A stretch of 64,000 bases of DNA, taken from contig NZ_CP066308.1 of the NCBI RefSeq assembly GCF_016406105.1, positions 433,501 to 497,500 on the forward strand, given 5' to 3'. Each line of letters opens with the position of its first letter. Within the stretch, counting starts at the first letter, position 1. Positions 1-9,462 of this stretch are shown here, one piece after another. Under the pieces are notes generated by a model that was not told the DNA's origin, made no database searches, and worked only from the letters and a program-made list of their open reading frames with translations. The position numbers and the translations under genes are program-made. The stretch is from Brevibacillus composti. Its GTDB lineage: Bacteria; Bacillota; Bacilli; Brevibacillales; Brevibacillaceae.

Positions 1-1
1 G

Positions 2-268
2 CTGGCAGCCAACGAGAAGCTGCAGGTAGTGGATGTGCGCGAAGTAGAAGAGTGGAACGCCGGCCATATCAAAGAGGCGAGACTGATTCCGCTCGGCTTT
101 TTGCCTCATCAGACAGATGAGTTGGATAAGGACGTGCCCGTCGTGCTGGTATGCCGCAGCGGCGCACGCAGCCATATGGCGACCGAGTATTTGACCAGTC
201 TGGGCTTTGACGCGGCCAATATGGTAGGCGGCATGCTGGCCTGGCCGGGAGAAAAAGAGGTCGAATAG
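2..268 (+). CDS. rhodanese-domain protein, 5' end outside window
   Basis: This is the C-terminal part of a rhodanese-like protein. The frame is open to the first base of the window, so the real start lies upstream; the GTG at 29 is internal. Visible family features are the conserved VVDVRE segment at the beginning, the E-x-x-x-GHI-x-x-A motif, and the active-site loop CRSGAR with its nucleophilic cysteine near the end. Single-domain rhodaneses of this size move sulfane sulfur or act as small redox/sulfur-relay proteins. It stops 26 bases before the Sco1-like gene and probably shares its transcript. The exact substrate cannot be told from sequence. Confidence 0.9.
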   Translation: MAANEKLQVVDVREVEEWNAGHIKEARLIPLGFLPHQTDELDKDVPVVLVCRSGARSHMATEYLTSLGFDAANMVGGMLAWPGEKEVE

Positions 269-294
269 AGAGACTGTACAGGGAGAGGGATATT

Positions 295-918
295 GTGAGT
301 GAAGTGACTCGAGAGCAGCCATCCTTTTGGCAGCGGTACTGGTTTGTCATCGCAGCCGGAGTGCTGGCGCTGCTGATCGTCGGCGTGTTTGGCTATCAAT
401 ATTGGCAAAAGAGCCAGATTCCTGTCTTGAAGCAGATGAACGATTTTACTTTGGACAGCATTGACGGCTCTGCTTACAACTTTTACGAGCACAATAAAAA
501 AGTGCGGTTGGTAGAATTCATGTTTACCCATTGTCCGGACATCTGCCCGGCGACCACTTTCAATATGTCCAAGCTGCAGGAGCAATTGAAAGCAGAAGGA
601 CTCTTTGGCAGCAAGGTGGAGTTTGTCACGATTACGTTTGACCCCGAGCGAGACACGCCGGAGGTCCTGCAAAAATACGCCGAGCAGTTCAACGTCGATT
701 TTAGCGGCTGGTATTTCCTGCGGGGCGAAGAGGCTGAGATTGCCACCGTGACCAAAGACTTCGGCATGGCCACATTGAAGCAGCCGGACGGCTCCTTCGC
801 CCATACCGCCCGGATCTTCCTGGTCGACAAGGATGGGAGCATGCGCCGGGCGTACGGCATGGCATCCGATATGGACATGGATTTGATCCTGCAAGAGATG
901 AAGCAGTTGGCTAAATAA
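295..918 (+). CDS. Sco1/SenC-family copper chaperone
   Basis: A 207-residue membrane-anchored thioredoxin-fold protein of the Sco1/SenC/PrrC family, which delivers copper to the CuA site of cytochrome c oxidase on the outer face of the membrane. One transmembrane helix at about residues 17-37 is followed by the Sco domain. The copper ligands are present: C80 and C84 in a CPDIC motif and H170 in the SFAHT segment, along with the conserved DxxPE-like TFDPERDTP stretch. The GTG start at 295 is chosen because the protein then begins with a short cytosolic tail before the helix. Two hairpins follow the stop. Redox rather than copper function is possible, as for other Sco homologues. Confidence 0.93.
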   Translation: MSEVTREQPSFWQRYWFVIAAGVLALLIVGVFGYQYWQKSQIPVLKQMNDFTLDSIDGSAYNFYEHNKKVRLVEFMFTHCPDICPATTFNMSKLQEQLKAEGLFGSKVEFVTITFDPERDTPEVLQKYAEQFNVDFSGWYFLRGEEAEIATVTKDFGMATLKQPDGSFAHTARIFLVDKDGSMRRAYGMASDMDMDLILQEMKQLAK

Positions 919-966
919 AAAGAAATAGGGCGTTCGCGGCCGGCTGGCGCGAACGGAATCAGCCAT

Positions 967-1013
967 CCCTCAGGAGCGGAAGCGGTCTTGCTTTTGCCTC
1001 CTGAGGGATTTTT
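967..1013 (+). terminator. Rho-independent terminator of the Sco1 transcript
   Basis: CCCTCAGGAG at 967-976 pairs perfectly with CTCCTGAGGG at 998-1007, followed by ATTTTT. Confidence 0.85.
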
Positions 1014-1202
1014 CGCTATCCGTAAAAAGCGTTCGGCCAGTAGGGCGAGGGAGGGGGCGAAATAGAGAGGGTGTGCCGAGGAAGAGGCTGCGGCAGGTAT
1101 GGCGCCGAGGTTATGTAGAAATATTATGCAAATGGCCGGCAGACGCGGCGCTGTCTGGTCCTGAAATTTAGCAAGTCAACATGAAAAGAACCCCTCGCGT
1201 TG

Positions 1203-1211
1203 TGATACAAT
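1203..1211 (+). promoter_or_regulatory. extended -10 promoter of rnjA
   Basis: TGATACAAT gives a TG-n extended -10 (TACAAT at 1206-1211) 65 bases upstream of the start codon. No good -35 lies at the usual distance, which fits an extended -10 promoter. Confidence 0.45.
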
Positions 1212-1276
1212 AGAAGTGGCATGCATTGGTTCGGGTTTCCAACAAAACATGCACGTTGAGGTAGGAGGAAAGCAGA

Positions 1277-2929
1277 TTGAGTGACGTAAAGATTTTCGCG
1301 ATGGGCGGTCTCGGCGAAATCGGAAAAAATATGTACTGTGTCGAGTACGAAGACGAGATCGTGATCATCGATTGCGGGGTGAAATTCCCCGAAAACGAGA
1401 TGTTTGGAATCGACTTGGTCATCCCGGACGTTTCGTATCTGGTGGCCAACCAGCATAAAATCAAGGCGCTGTTGCTGACGCACGGCCATGAGGACCACAT
1501 CGGAGCCATTCCGTATGTCCTGAAGCAAATCAAGGTGCCGATCTACGGCGGACGTCTTACCCTGGGCTTGGTGAAGGCAAAGCTGGAAGAGCATCGGATG
1601 CAAAATGATGTGACCATGATCCCGATTTCGGAGGATACGGAGATCCCCTTCCAGCACATGAAGGCATCGTTCTTCCGGACCAACCACAGCATCCCGGATT
1701 CTTATGGCGTGGTGCTGCATACACCGGAAGGCATGGTCATCCACACGGGAGACTTCAAGTTCGATATGACCCCGGTCGGGAAAACCACGGAGTACGGCAA
1801 AATCGCCCGGATCGGCAGCTCGGGGGATGTGCTGGCGCTCCTCTCCGACAGCACCAACAGCGAACGCTACGGCTTCACCATGTCGGAGCGGACCGTGGGC
1901 GAAGGCATTTTGGATGTGGTGCAAAAGGCGAAGGGACGGATTATCCTGGCCACCTTCGCGTCCAACGTGCACCGCTTGCAGCAAGTCGTGGATGCCGCCG
2001 CCGAATGCAACCGCAAAGTAGCCGTGATCGGCCGCAGCATGGAGAAGGTTTTTCTGATCGGACAAGAGCTGGGCTACATCACCATGCCGGAGGGCATGCT
2101 GATCGACATCAAGCACATCGACAACTACGCGGACAACCAGGTGCTGATCATCTGCACAGGCAGCCAGGGCGAGCCGATGGCGGCCCTGACGAGGATCGCT
2201 TCCGGTTCGCACCGCAGCGTCACGATCTACCCGGAGGACACCGTGATCATTTCGGCTTCGCCCATTCCGGGAAATACGGTCAATGTCAGCCGCACGATTG
2301 ACAAGCTGTACCGGGCAGGCGCCAATGTCGTGCTCAGCTCCGTCTTTGACATTCACGCTTCCGGTCACGGCAGCAGCGAAGAGCTGAAGCTGATGCTCAA
2401 CTTCATCCGGCCGAAGTATTTTATCCCGATTCACGGGGAGTACCGGATGCTGAAGACGCACTCCAAGCTGGCACAGCAGGTGGGCATCGAAGAGAGCAAC
2501 ATCTTTATCATGGACAACGGCGATGTCCTGAACTGCACCCGCGAGAAAGCCTGGCTGAGCAAGGTGCCGGCCGGAATCGTGCTGATCGACGGCAGCGGCG
2601 TGGGCGACGTCGGCAACATCGTTCTCCGGGACCGCAAGCATCTGGCAGAGGATGGCCTGATGGTCGTCGTCGTCAGCCTGGATATGAAGAACTTCAAGAT
2701 TTTGACCGGCCCGGACATTGTCAGCCGCGGGTTCGTCTACGTGCGCGGATCGGAGTCATTGATCCAGGAGGCGACCGTGCTGGTGCGGCAGCGTCTGCAG
2801 GAAGCGCTGGATAAGAAAATCAAGGAATGGTCGGAATTGAAGTCGCAAATCAATGAAGTGATCAAGCCATTTATTTATGAAAAAACAGGGCGCAATCCGA
2901 TGATCCTGACGATATTGATGGAAGTGTAA
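1277..2929 (+). CDS. rnjA: ribonuclease J (J1-like)
   Basis: RNase J is a cytosolic zinc-dependent 5'-3' exo- and endoribonuclease central to mRNA turnover in Firmicutes. The 550-residue protein has the family's usual length, with a metallo-beta-lactamase/beta-CASP core and a C-terminal domain ending in the typical [10 protein letters not shown] tail. The catalytic H69-x-H71-x-D73-H74 motif is complete, which favours the active J1 type over RNase J2, where this motif is altered. Start is TTG at 1277 behind GGTAGGAGGAAAG; the next residues ([17 protein letters not shown]) match the family N-terminus. A degraded transporter gene follows closely with no terminator between. Confidence 0.95.
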   Translation: MSDVKIFAMGGLGEIGKNMYCVEYEDEIVIIDCGVKFPENEMFGIDLVIPDVSYLVANQHKIKALLLTHGHEDHIGAIPYVLKQIKVPIYGGRLTLGLVKAKLEEHRMQNDVTMIPISEDTEIPFQHMKASFFRTNHSIPDSYGVVLHTPEGMVIHTGDFKFDMTPVGKTTEYGKIARIGSSGDVLALLSDSTNSERYGFTMSERTVGEGILDVVQKAKGRIILATFASNVHRLQQVVDAAAECNRKVAVIGRSMEKVFLIGQELGYITMPEGMLIDIKHIDNYADNQVLIICTGSQGEPMAALTRIASGSHRSVTIYPEDTVIISASPIPGNTVNVSRTIDKLYRAGANVVLSSVFDIHASGHGSSEELKLMLNFIRPKYFIPIHGEYRMLKTHSKLAQQVGIEESNIFIMDNGDVLNCTREKAWLSKVPAGIVLIDGSGVGDVGNIVLRDRKHLAEDGLMVVVVSLDMKNFKILTGPDIVSRGFVYVRGSESLIQEATVLVRQRLQEALDKKIKEWSELKSQINEVIKPFIYEKTGRNPMILTILMEV

Positions 2930-3030
2930 CAGTCCTACAGCAAGAGGTCATTCTCATGAGGCAGCATGTGAGAGTGGCCTTTGTTGTTATAGCCAATCGT
3001 GTTAGGTGCAATAGCCAATTTATATTGGAT

Positions 3031-3838
3031 ACTCTGACGGTATCGCCGTCCGATTTCCGCGAAGTGTTTCGCCGCCCCAAGGATGTGGCGATTGGGGTGC
3101 TGGGCCAATTTCTGATCATGCCGCTGCTCGCCTTTGGTTTGGCCAAAGGGCTGCAACTGCCGCCGGAGATCGCGGTTGGCGTGATTCTCGTCGGCTGCTG
3201 CCCGGGCGGCACGGCGTCCAATGTCATGACCTACCTGGCCAAAGGCGATGTGCCCCTGTCCGTGTCGGTTACATCCGTGACGACCCTTGCTTGCACCGAT
3301 CGTCACGCCGGCATTGATTCTGCTGTTTGCGAGCCAGTGGGTACCGGTAGACGCGGTCGCGCTGCTCTGGTCCATTTTGCAAATTGTGATCATTCCGATT
3401 GTGCTTGGATTCATTGTCAAAACGCTGTTTAAAAAACCGGCGGAAGCCGGGGCCAAGGCTCTCCCGCTGATCTCTACCTTTGCGATCGTCGCCATCGTCG
3501 CAGCGGTCGTCGCGGGCAGCCAGCAAAACATTGCGACAACCGGTCTGGCTATTTTTGCTGTCGTTATCCTGCATAACGGTCTGGGCCTCTTGCTCGGCTT
3601 CCTCTTTGGCAAGCTGTTCGGCATGGACCGGGCGAAACAAAAAGCGATCTCCATCGAAGTGGGCATGCAAAACTCCGGGTTGGGCGTAGCGATCGCCACG
3701 GCTCATTTCTCGCCGCTGTCCGCTGTCCCGAGCGCGATTTTCAGCGTCTGGCATAATATTTCCGGCCCGATTGTGGCGACGATTTTCAGCCGCATAAAGA
3801 ACGACAAGGATACCTCCGATGTAAAAACAGAACTGTGA
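3031..3838 (+). pseudogene. bile acid:sodium symporter family protein, truncated and frameshifted
   Basis: Remnant of a BASS-family transporter resembling B. subtilis YocS. Homology starts around 3034 ([10 protein letters not shown]), so the first two or so membrane helices, about 50 residues, are missing. The upstream sequence 2956-3030 does not look like the family. A second lesion is a one-base insertion near 3286: frame 1 reads [15 protein letters not shown]...SVTSVTTL, and the family sequence [17 protein letters not shown] continues in the next frame from 3287. The rest, to DVKTEL at 3838, is well preserved, including the EVGMQNSGLG and SAIFSVWHN signatures. Good preservation suggests recent inactivation or, for the frameshift alone, a sequencing error; the missing N-terminus argues for a true pseudogene. 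Confidence 0.85.
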
Positions 3839-3861
3839 CCGAATCGGGTCACAGTTTTTTT
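3831..3861 (+). terminator. terminator after the symporter remnant
   Basis: AACTGTGACC (3831-3840) pairs with GGTCACAGTT (3847-3856), followed by a T-run. It overlaps the stop codon region. Confidence 0.85.
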
Positions 3862-3997
3862 GTCATGTGTCTCTTTCCCCGGATTGGCGACGTATGCATA
3901 CATGATTTGAGAGGATCGCGAGCCGGAAATTTATCGCTATGCAGACAGATTCTTTGCCGGTGACACTTCCGACATTCTCCTTCTTCCCAAGAAAGGG

Positions 3998-4003
3998 TAT
4001 AAT
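3998..4003 (+). promoter_or_regulatory. -10 element upstream of bacilliredoxin gene
   Basis: Perfect TATAAT 44 bases before the ATG. No convincing -35 at 16-18 bases upstream. Confidence 0.4.
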
Positions 4004-4046
4004 AGAGGGAAAGTGAAACGTAACATAACAAAGGAGAGAATGCCCA

Positions 4047-4478
4047 ATGATGTCTTATGAGGCATACATGAGTCAAGTCATCCAGCCGATGCGTGACGAG
4101 CTGACACGCGTAGGTTTTACCGAACTGAAAACGCCGGAAGAAGTGGAAAAAGCCCTCTCCGAGCTGAAAGGAACCGCGCTGGTCGTGGTCAACTCCGTCT
4201 GCGGCTGTGCAGCGGGCCTGGCACGTCCAGCTGTCGCTCATTCCCTGAACCACGCGAAAAAACCTGACCATCTCTATACGGTGTTCGCTGGACAGGATAA
4301 GGAAGCCACCGCGAAAGCTCGCGAGTATTTCGAAGGCTATCCGCCATCTTCGCCATCCTTTGCCCTGATGAAGGACGGCAAGATCATGACGATGATCGAG
4401 CGCCACCAGATCGAGAACAACGATCTCGGCACGATTTCCAAGCTGTTGACCGACGCATACGATAAATACTGCGATTAA
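4047..4478 (+). CDS. bacilliredoxin (BrxA/BrxB family)
   Basis: A 143-residue thioredoxin-fold protein of the bacilliredoxin family (formerly DUF1094, YphP/YqiW). These cytosolic enzymes remove bacillithiol from S-bacillithiolated proteins. The active-site C52-G-C54 motif lies in the conserved NSVCGCAAGLARP block. The stretch EGYPPSSPSFALMKDGKIM resembles BrxB (YqiW) more than BrxA. Length and both ends agree with the family. The ATG at 4047 follows AAGGAGAG with a spacing of about 8 bases. It stands alone between its own -10 and a hairpin. The A/B assignment is inferred and not certain. Confidence 0.92.
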   Translation: MMSYEAYMSQVIQPMRDELTRVGFTELKTPEEVEKALSELKGTALVVVNSVCGCAAGLARPAVAHSLNHAKKPDHLYTVFAGQDKEATAKAREYFEGYPPSSPSFALMKDGKIMTMIERHQIENNDLGTISKLLTDAYDKYCD

Positions 4479-4485
4479 TCTTGTC

Positions 4486-4509
4486 GAGACGCTCCCCGGG
4501 GAGCGTCTC
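4486..4509 (+). terminator. perfect 24-base palindrome after bacilliredoxin gene
   Basis: GAGACGCTCCCC is followed directly by its reverse complement. Only a weak T-containing tail follows, so it may be a terminator or merely a stabilising 3' hairpin. Confidence 0.55.
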
Positions 4510-4548
4510 CTTCCATCAACGGACTTTTTCGAGGAAGGATGAAGGAAT

Positions 4549-5421
4549 ATGCTTACGCGTTCATTTGGCCGGGATCCTCATCAGGTTTCCCTGCTGGGCT
4601 TTGGCGCCCAGCGAATCGTGGACGAGCATGACTGCACGGAGGAACAGGCCGTAGCCATCCTGCGCCGTGCCGTCGAGCTGGGTGTCAACTACTTCGATAC
4701 GGCGCCCAGCTATAGCGACGGACAGTCGGAACAGCGCGTGGGTCTGGGTCTTCGCGGTCTGCGCGACCGGGTGTGGATCGCGACCAAAACGGGACACCGC
4801 ACCAGAGACATGGCCCTGAAAGACCTGGAGGGAAGCCTGAAGAGACTGGGCACCGAGTACATCGATGAGTGGCGGATCCACAACATCATGAAGCCGCATG
4901 ATCTGGAAGCCGTCTTTGCCAAAGGCGGGGCGCTGGAAGCGCTGCTGGAGGCCCGCGAGCAGGGGCTGGTCCGCAAGTTGAGCATCAGCGGACATACCGA
5001 CCCCCGGCTGCTGGCGGAAGCGATTCGCCGCTTTCCGTTTGACAGTGCGCTGGTCGCGCTGTCGGGGCTGGATCATTTCATCTACAGCTTCGCCCACGAG
5101 TTCGTTCCGCTCGCAGTGGAAAAAGGCGTGGCTGTGATCGGGATGAAGGTAATGGCCCTGGGACAGCTGGCTCCGTGGACAGAGCAAGCGCTCCGCTACA
5201 CCTGGAGCTTGCCGGTGTCGACGGCGATCCTGGGCGTGAGCAAAATGAGCGAGCTGGAAGCGGATGTCGCGGCGGCCAATCGCTTTGTGCCGATGACCGA
5301 TATCGAACGGGTCCAATTCTTTCAGGAAATCATGCCGCTGGTACGCCCGGATGTCCTCCGCTGGAAAGGGCGCGAATGGATGTCCGGCGAGTGGTACCAG
5401 TTGCCGGAGCTGTCCTGGTAA
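4549..5421 (+). CDS. aldo/keto reductase
   Basis: A 290-residue cytosolic NAD(P)H-dependent oxidoreductase of the aldo/keto reductase superfamily. The catalytic tetrad is complete: D50 (in YFDTAP), Y55, K80 (IATKTG) and H111 (RIHN). The SISGHT and IGMKVMALG segments match strands of the (beta/alpha)8 barrel, and ILGVSKMSEL matches the cofactor-binding C-terminal loop. The substrate cannot be deduced. The ATG at 4549 follows a GAGGAAGGATGAAGG stretch that serves as ribosome binding site. It is monocistronic, with a strong bidirectional terminator 30 bases downstream, shared with the convergent MFS gene. Confidence 0.9.
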   Translation: MLTRSFGRDPHQVSLLGFGAQRIVDEHDCTEEQAVAILRRAVELGVNYFDTAPSYSDGQSEQRVGLGLRGLRDRVWIATKTGHRTRDMALKDLEGSLKRLGTEYIDEWRIHNIMKPHDLEAVFAKGGALEALLEAREQGLVRKLSISGHTDPRLLAEAIRRFPFDSALVALSGLDHFIYSFAHEFVPLAVEKGVAVIGMKVMALGQLAPWTEQALRYTWSLPVSTAILGVSKMSELEADVAAANRFVPMTDIERVQFFQEIMPLVRPDVLRWKGREWMSGEWYQLPELSW

Positions 5422-5453
5422 GACAGGAGTGTTTGCCGGGACATACCAAAAAA

Positions 5454-5481
5454 ACGCGGGAGCTGTGTCCCGCGTTTTTTT
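5454..5481. terminator. bidirectional terminator between AKR and MFS genes
   Basis: ACGCGGGA (5454-5461) pairs with TCCCGCGT (5468-5475). There is a T-run on the + strand side and an A-run before the stem, so it can terminate both convergent genes. Confidence 0.85.
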
Positions 5482-5567
5482 ATGGCGATCAGGAGCAGGT
5501 CAGCTCCATCCGTCTCCCACCGTTGCCCGCGATAGGCTGGCCTTTGCGCCATTTTTGCCTGTATGCG

Positions 5568-6815
5568 CTAGACTGCGTCTGCCTGTGCTGTTTGCTCCCG
5601 GTGCTCCCGAGGCTCCCGGTGAAACGAAGCGTGGATCAGGCACAGCACGACAGCAGCGGCACAGATGACGGCAGCCAGTGTCAGCGACGGGACGATCCCG
5701 CCGGCATCGTACATCTGCCCGAAGAAGAGCGGCCCGAGGAGACGTCCCCCCGATGTGATGGCCCCGACGGCCCCCAGATAAAATGGTGCCGACTCGCCGG
5801 TTTTTTCAGTGATGAAGGTCGGAACCGTAGGAGCAATCAGCATCTCGCCAAATGTCGTAATTAGCATGCCGATGACAAAAGCTGCATAATTTTCATGAAA
5901 AAGCAGCATGAATCCAAATCCGGTGCCGTACAAAACCGCACTCGCCACGAGCTGGGAGGAGAGATTTTGGCGCATCCACTTTTTGAGCAGCGAAATCACC
6001 GGCTGACCGGCAAAAATAATGATGCCGTTGATCGTCCACAACCAGCTGTAAGCGGCAAGAGGCAAGCCCGCTGAGGTGAGGTGCGGAGCGACGCCGGTAT
6101 TCCAGACCGTCGTCGAAAAAAAGATAAACGCCGAGCCGAGGCCCATGAACAGGTAGATCCGATAGCGCGATAGCAGCTGAAGGGAGCCCTGACGCTGCTT
6201 GAGCCCGGCTGTGGGCTCCGGATGGCCGATGAGCTCCTCATGGGACATGCGGCGCATGAACGAAAAGAAGAATGCGGCAAACAGCATCGTGCTGATACTG
6301 TTGAACAAAAAGGTGAAGTCAAAGGAGAGGGCGGCAATGATGCCGGCCAAAGAAGTGCCTACAGCCATCCCCAGATTATTTCCCACGTAGACGATGTTGA
6401 ACAGCTCGCGTCTGCGCTCCTTCCAGCGAAATCCGATAAAGGCTTGAATGGCCGGATTGGACACATTAAATAAAAAGCCGAGACCGACCATAAAGCCGAT
6501 GTACCCATACCAGTTGTCGGTAAACAGGATTCCCAGCATGCAGCCCGCTTGCAGCATCAGGGAGCCGACGATCAGATGCTTGGCTCCGATGCGGTGAAAC
6601 AGGCTGCCCCCCGTGAATTGACCGACCATGCCGGCCAGAGACTGCAGCATCAGGACGAAACCGGCCTCGGTCATGGAGCGGTGCAGCTGCGTGTGAACGT
6701 AAAGGGTGGTCAAGGGCCACATAAAGGCACTGCCGGATGAATTGAGGAAGCTGGCAGCCAGAAAAAGCCAGGCTTCACGAGGGTAGCGATGAAGCCACGC
6801 CCGCGGTGAGATCAT
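5568..6815 (-). CDS. MFS transporter
   Basis: A major facilitator superfamily permease of about 415 residues and roughly 12 membrane helices, probably a drug or metabolite exporter; the substrate is unknown. The first half contains the loop 2-3 region (GQFTGGSLFHRIGAKHL), a variant of the family GxxxDRxGRR motif with H-R-I-G-A-K, plus NNLGMAVGTSLAG in helix 5. The second half ends in GGRLLGPLFFGQMYD. The start is placed at the ATG 6815-6813, preceded on the minus strand by GCGAGGTGCTCACC; a longer frame to 6863 exists but lacks a ribosome binding site. It is convergent with the aldo/keto reductase and divergent from the LCP gene. Confidence 0.88.
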   Translation of the reverse strand: MISPRAWLHRYPREAWLFLAASFLNSSGSAFMWPLTTLYVHTQLHRSMTEAGFVLMLQSLAGMVGQFTGGSLFHRIGAKHLIVGSLMLQAGCMLGILFTDNWYGYIGFMVGLGFLFNVSNPAIQAFIGFRWKERRRELFNIVYVGNNLGMAVGTSLAGIIAALSFDFTFLFNSISTMLFAAFFFSFMRRMSHEELIGHPEPTAGLKQRQGSLQLLSRYRIYLFMGLGSAFIFFSTTVWNTGVAPHLTSAGLPLAAYSWLWTINGIIIFAGQPVISLLKKWMRQNLSSQLVASAVLYGTGFGFMLLFHENYAAFVIGMLITTFGEMLIAPTVPTFITEKTGESAPFYLGAVGAITSGGRLLGPLFFGQMYDAGGIVPSLTLAAVICAAAVVLCLIHASFHREPREHREQTAQADAV

Positions 6816-7007
6816 GGTGAGCACCTCGCTTTTGCGGTAGGTTTTGGAAAGAGTATACCCCATTTATTATATATTGTAAACTAAAATGTTTAATTAAATA
6901 GGGTGGATCAGGCAAATATAGGCTGCCCCATTTTCATAGGATTCGGCGTATACTAAACGAATGAATCGAAAAAAGTTTAACCAGATAGAAAAAAGGTGGA
7001 GTTTTGC

Positions 7008-8009
7008 TTGATTCGGAAAATCAAACGACTATTGCTGTTTCTGCTCTTGATCGGAATTGCAGCGGGCGGATATTATGGATACGCATTTTACCAATTTGCC
7101 GAAGACATTCAACATCCGAATGTGGTGGATCATCGGCAGGAGCCTGGTGAGACCAAGGCTGCGGAGTTGCCGGTGTGGGACGGAAAGGAAAGGGTCAATA
7201 TCCTCTTGATGGGCGTAGACAGACGCGGCATGAAAAACAGCGGACTGCCTCGTTCTGACTCGATGATGCTGGTCAGCGTCGACCCCGTGACCAAGCGCTA
7301 TGATCTGTTTTCCATTCTCCGCGACACGTATGTAAAAATACCTGGACACGGCAGCTCCCGGATCAACAGCGCGATCGTGGAGGGAGGGCCGGAGCTGGCC
7401 ATGCAGACTGTCAGCCAGCTGACCGGACTTTCCGTAGACCGCTACGTGATTACCGACTTTGAAGGCTTCAAGCATCTGATCGACGCCGTAGGCGGTGTCG
7501 AGATCGATGTGGAAAAGGATATGCGTTACCGTGATCCGACCGACAAAGGCGCCTACGACATTCATTTGAAAAAAGGGTATCAGCGGCTGGACGGCACCAA
7601 AGCGCTGCAGTATGTCCGCTTCCGTCACGATGCCACTTCGGATTACACACGCACGGAGCGGCAGCGGAAGCTCATGTCCGCTCTGGCCAGCCAGATGAAG
7701 TCAGGCACGACGCTGCTGCAGCTTCCCTCGATACTGAAACAGGTCACCCCCTACGTGCAGACCAATATCAGTTCGATGGATATGATCAAGCTGGCAGGTC
7801 TGGGACTCTCTTTGGACACCAGCTCTCCCGGACAGTATCAGCTGCCGCCCATGGGAGCGTTCCGCGAGTCTCACCGGGCGGGCTCGGTTCTGATACCAGA
7901 TGTGCAAAAGGTGCAGCAGTTCGTGGAAAAAGCGCTGCTGCCTCCGGAAAAAACGGAGCAGCCCCCAGCGGCGAGCTCCCCAGAAAAGAAAAGCGACACG
8001 CCTGCCTAA
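7008..8009 (+). CDS. LytR-CpsA-Psr (LCP) family cell wall ligase
   Basis: A membrane-anchored LCP protein of 333 residues; the family transfers anionic wall polymers such as teichoic acids from lipid carriers to peptidoglycan outside the cell. One N-terminal helix (about residues 7-27) precedes the LCP domain (about 58-225), with the conserved NILLMGVDRR, RSDSMMLVSVDP, ILRDTYV and YVRFRHD motifs that bind the polyprenyl pyrophosphate. The tail is proline-rich. The start is set at TTG 7008, eight bases after AAAGGTGG; the upstream GTG at 6996 overlaps that ribosome binding site. It is a single gene ending in a terminator that contains its stop codon. Confidence 0.92.
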   Translation: MIRKIKRLLLFLLLIGIAAGGYYGYAFYQFAEDIQHPNVVDHRQEPGETKAAELPVWDGKERVNILLMGVDRRGMKNSGLPRSDSMMLVSVDPVTKRYDLFSILRDTYVKIPGHGSSRINSAIVEGGPELAMQTVSQLTGLSVDRYVITDFEGFKHLIDAVGGVEIDVEKDMRYRDPTDKGAYDIHLKKGYQRLDGTKALQYVRFRHDATSDYTRTERQRKLMSALASQMKSGTTLLQLPSILKQVTPYVQTNISSMDMIKLAGLGLSLDTSSPGQYQLPPMGAFRESHRAGSVLIPDVQKVQQFVEKALLPPEKTEQPPAASSPEKKSDTPA

Positions 8010-8028
8010 GCGTGTCGCTTTTCTTTTT
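7988..8028 (+). terminator. terminator of LCP gene
   Basis: A 14-bp perfect stem (7988-8001 with 8010-8023) whose loop carries the TAA stop codon, followed by TTTTT. Confidence 0.9.
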
Positions 8029-8089
8029 GCCATGTTTCCGGGAAATTGGGGAAAACTAGCGTTATCCTGCCAGATAGGAGGGAACAGGC

Positions 8090-9137
8090 TTGGATGCTGA
8101 GCTCACTCGCAAGTGGTTTTCTCATACGGCTGATCTTCGGATCGAGTATGTAGATGGGCAGGACGGCCGTGTGCGCATCTATTTTCTGAGCAGCATGGTG
8201 GATAAGAAGCTGATTTACACCCAGGTGTTGCCGCAGCTTCAGGGACTGCCGCTCCAGACGGTCACGATCGAAGAAGTGGAGAAACATCTGGTTGTTCCCG
8301 CCTCGCAACGGGTTTCCCGACAAGAGATGGTGATCGAACACCTGCTAAGCGGCTCTATCTACATACACATTCAAAAAGCTCCCTATGGAGTGGCGATTCC
8401 CATCTCCGCAGAAAATAAGCGGAGTATTGACAGGCCGGAGTCAAGACGAATGTTCTCGGTCCACAGCAGGCGTTCGTCGAAGACCTGGATACCAATATTG
8501 CGTTGATTAGGAAGTACCTGTCGACTGTCCAGTTGTTTCACGAGCGGCTCTGGATCGGAGAAAGCGTGCCCCAAGAAGTGGCGCTACTTTACCTGGAGGG
8601 GATCGTCAACCAGGAGAATCTGAAAACAGTCCGCCAGCGCATCAAAGACCTGGAGTCTAGCGGGCTGATCGACAGTACGATGCTCAGTCAGTACATCGCT
8701 GACAATGAAAAATCAGTTTTCCCGTCCTTTATGCTGACAGAGAGGCCTGATCGGGTGGCAGATGGCCTCAGCAACGGCCAGATTGCGATCCTGGTGCAGG
8801 GAGGGTCTTTTGTGATCCTGGCTTCCACAGCCTTGATTCATTTTTTTGAGTCACCGGATGATTATTATTTCCGTTGGAATATAGGCACGTTTACCCGGCT
8901 GCTGCGGATGGGGGCGATGATGGCGTCTCTTCTTCTCACGCCGATCTACGTGGCGGCCCTCACCTTTCACTACGAGATGATCCCTGCAGATCTCTTGCTG
9001 TCGCTGGCACAGTCGCGGGCTCGCGTGCCGTTTCCGCCTTTGTTCGAAGCCCTCATGATGGAGGTCATCATCGAACTGCTCCGGGAAGCCGGGGCCAGGC
9101 TCCCGACCAAGGTCGGGCAGACGATCGGGATCGTGGT
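8090..9137 (+). pseudogene. gerA-type germination receptor A subunit, broken
   Basis: Remnant of a spore germination receptor A subunit (GerAA/GerKA type), an inner spore membrane protein. The original TTG start at 8090 survives behind ATAGGAGGGAAC. The first frame runs to about 8440 (VAIPISAENKRSIDRPES). A one-base deletion then moves the family sequence to the next frame, which continues with KTNVLGPQQAFVEDLDTNIAL and the conserved RVPFPPLFEALMMEVIIELLREAG block. Homology stops at KVGQTIGIV near 9137, before the last membrane helices; the frame then joins GerB-like sequence. It lost perhaps the last 100 or more residues through an internal deletion. Confidence 0.88.
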
Positions 9138-9462
9138 GTCATATGCCAGACGCTGCGAAGATACCCTTCGGCGGACCTGTACGGCATCCATCACGATGTG
9201 TATGGGAAACTCATCGGCAGGGTGATCAGCTCCCTGTATATCCTATACTTCAGCGCGATGTCCCTGACCACCATCCGCGGATATGTGGAGATCGTCCAAT
9301 CCTGGATGTTTGCCAATCTCGCCACATGGCTGCTGGGACTCATCCTGCTGTTTCTCGCCTGGTACACGATTATGGGCGGGATCCGCGTAATCACCGGATA
9401 TGCGATGATCGCCGTCTTCTTGGCGATCTGGCTGTTGCTCGATCTTTACTTTACGTTCCTCC
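9138..9462 (+). pseudogene. gerB-type germination permease, internal fragment
   Basis: About 108 codons of a spore germination permease (GerAB/GerKB family, APC-type transporter fold). The frame reads QTLRRYPSADLYG, VYGKLIGRVISSLYILYFSAM and LLGLILLFLAWYTIMGGIRVI, which corresponds to about helices 2-4 of the family. Neither the start and first helix nor the larger C-terminal part is present. The left edge abuts the truncated gerA piece at about 9138 and the right edge abuts the gerC tail at about 9462. This is what two large deletions across a gerABC operon would leave. Confidence 0.8.

Larger units (their letters stand above)
919..1276. other. 358-base intergenic region before rnjA
   Basis: Holds a GC-rich hairpin (CGTTCGCG 931-938 with CGCGAACG 948-955, no T-run), a strong terminator at 967-1013, then about 190 bases with no credible gene, and finally the rnjA promoter and a GGAGGAAAG ribosome binding site just upstream of 1277. 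Confidence 0.7.
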
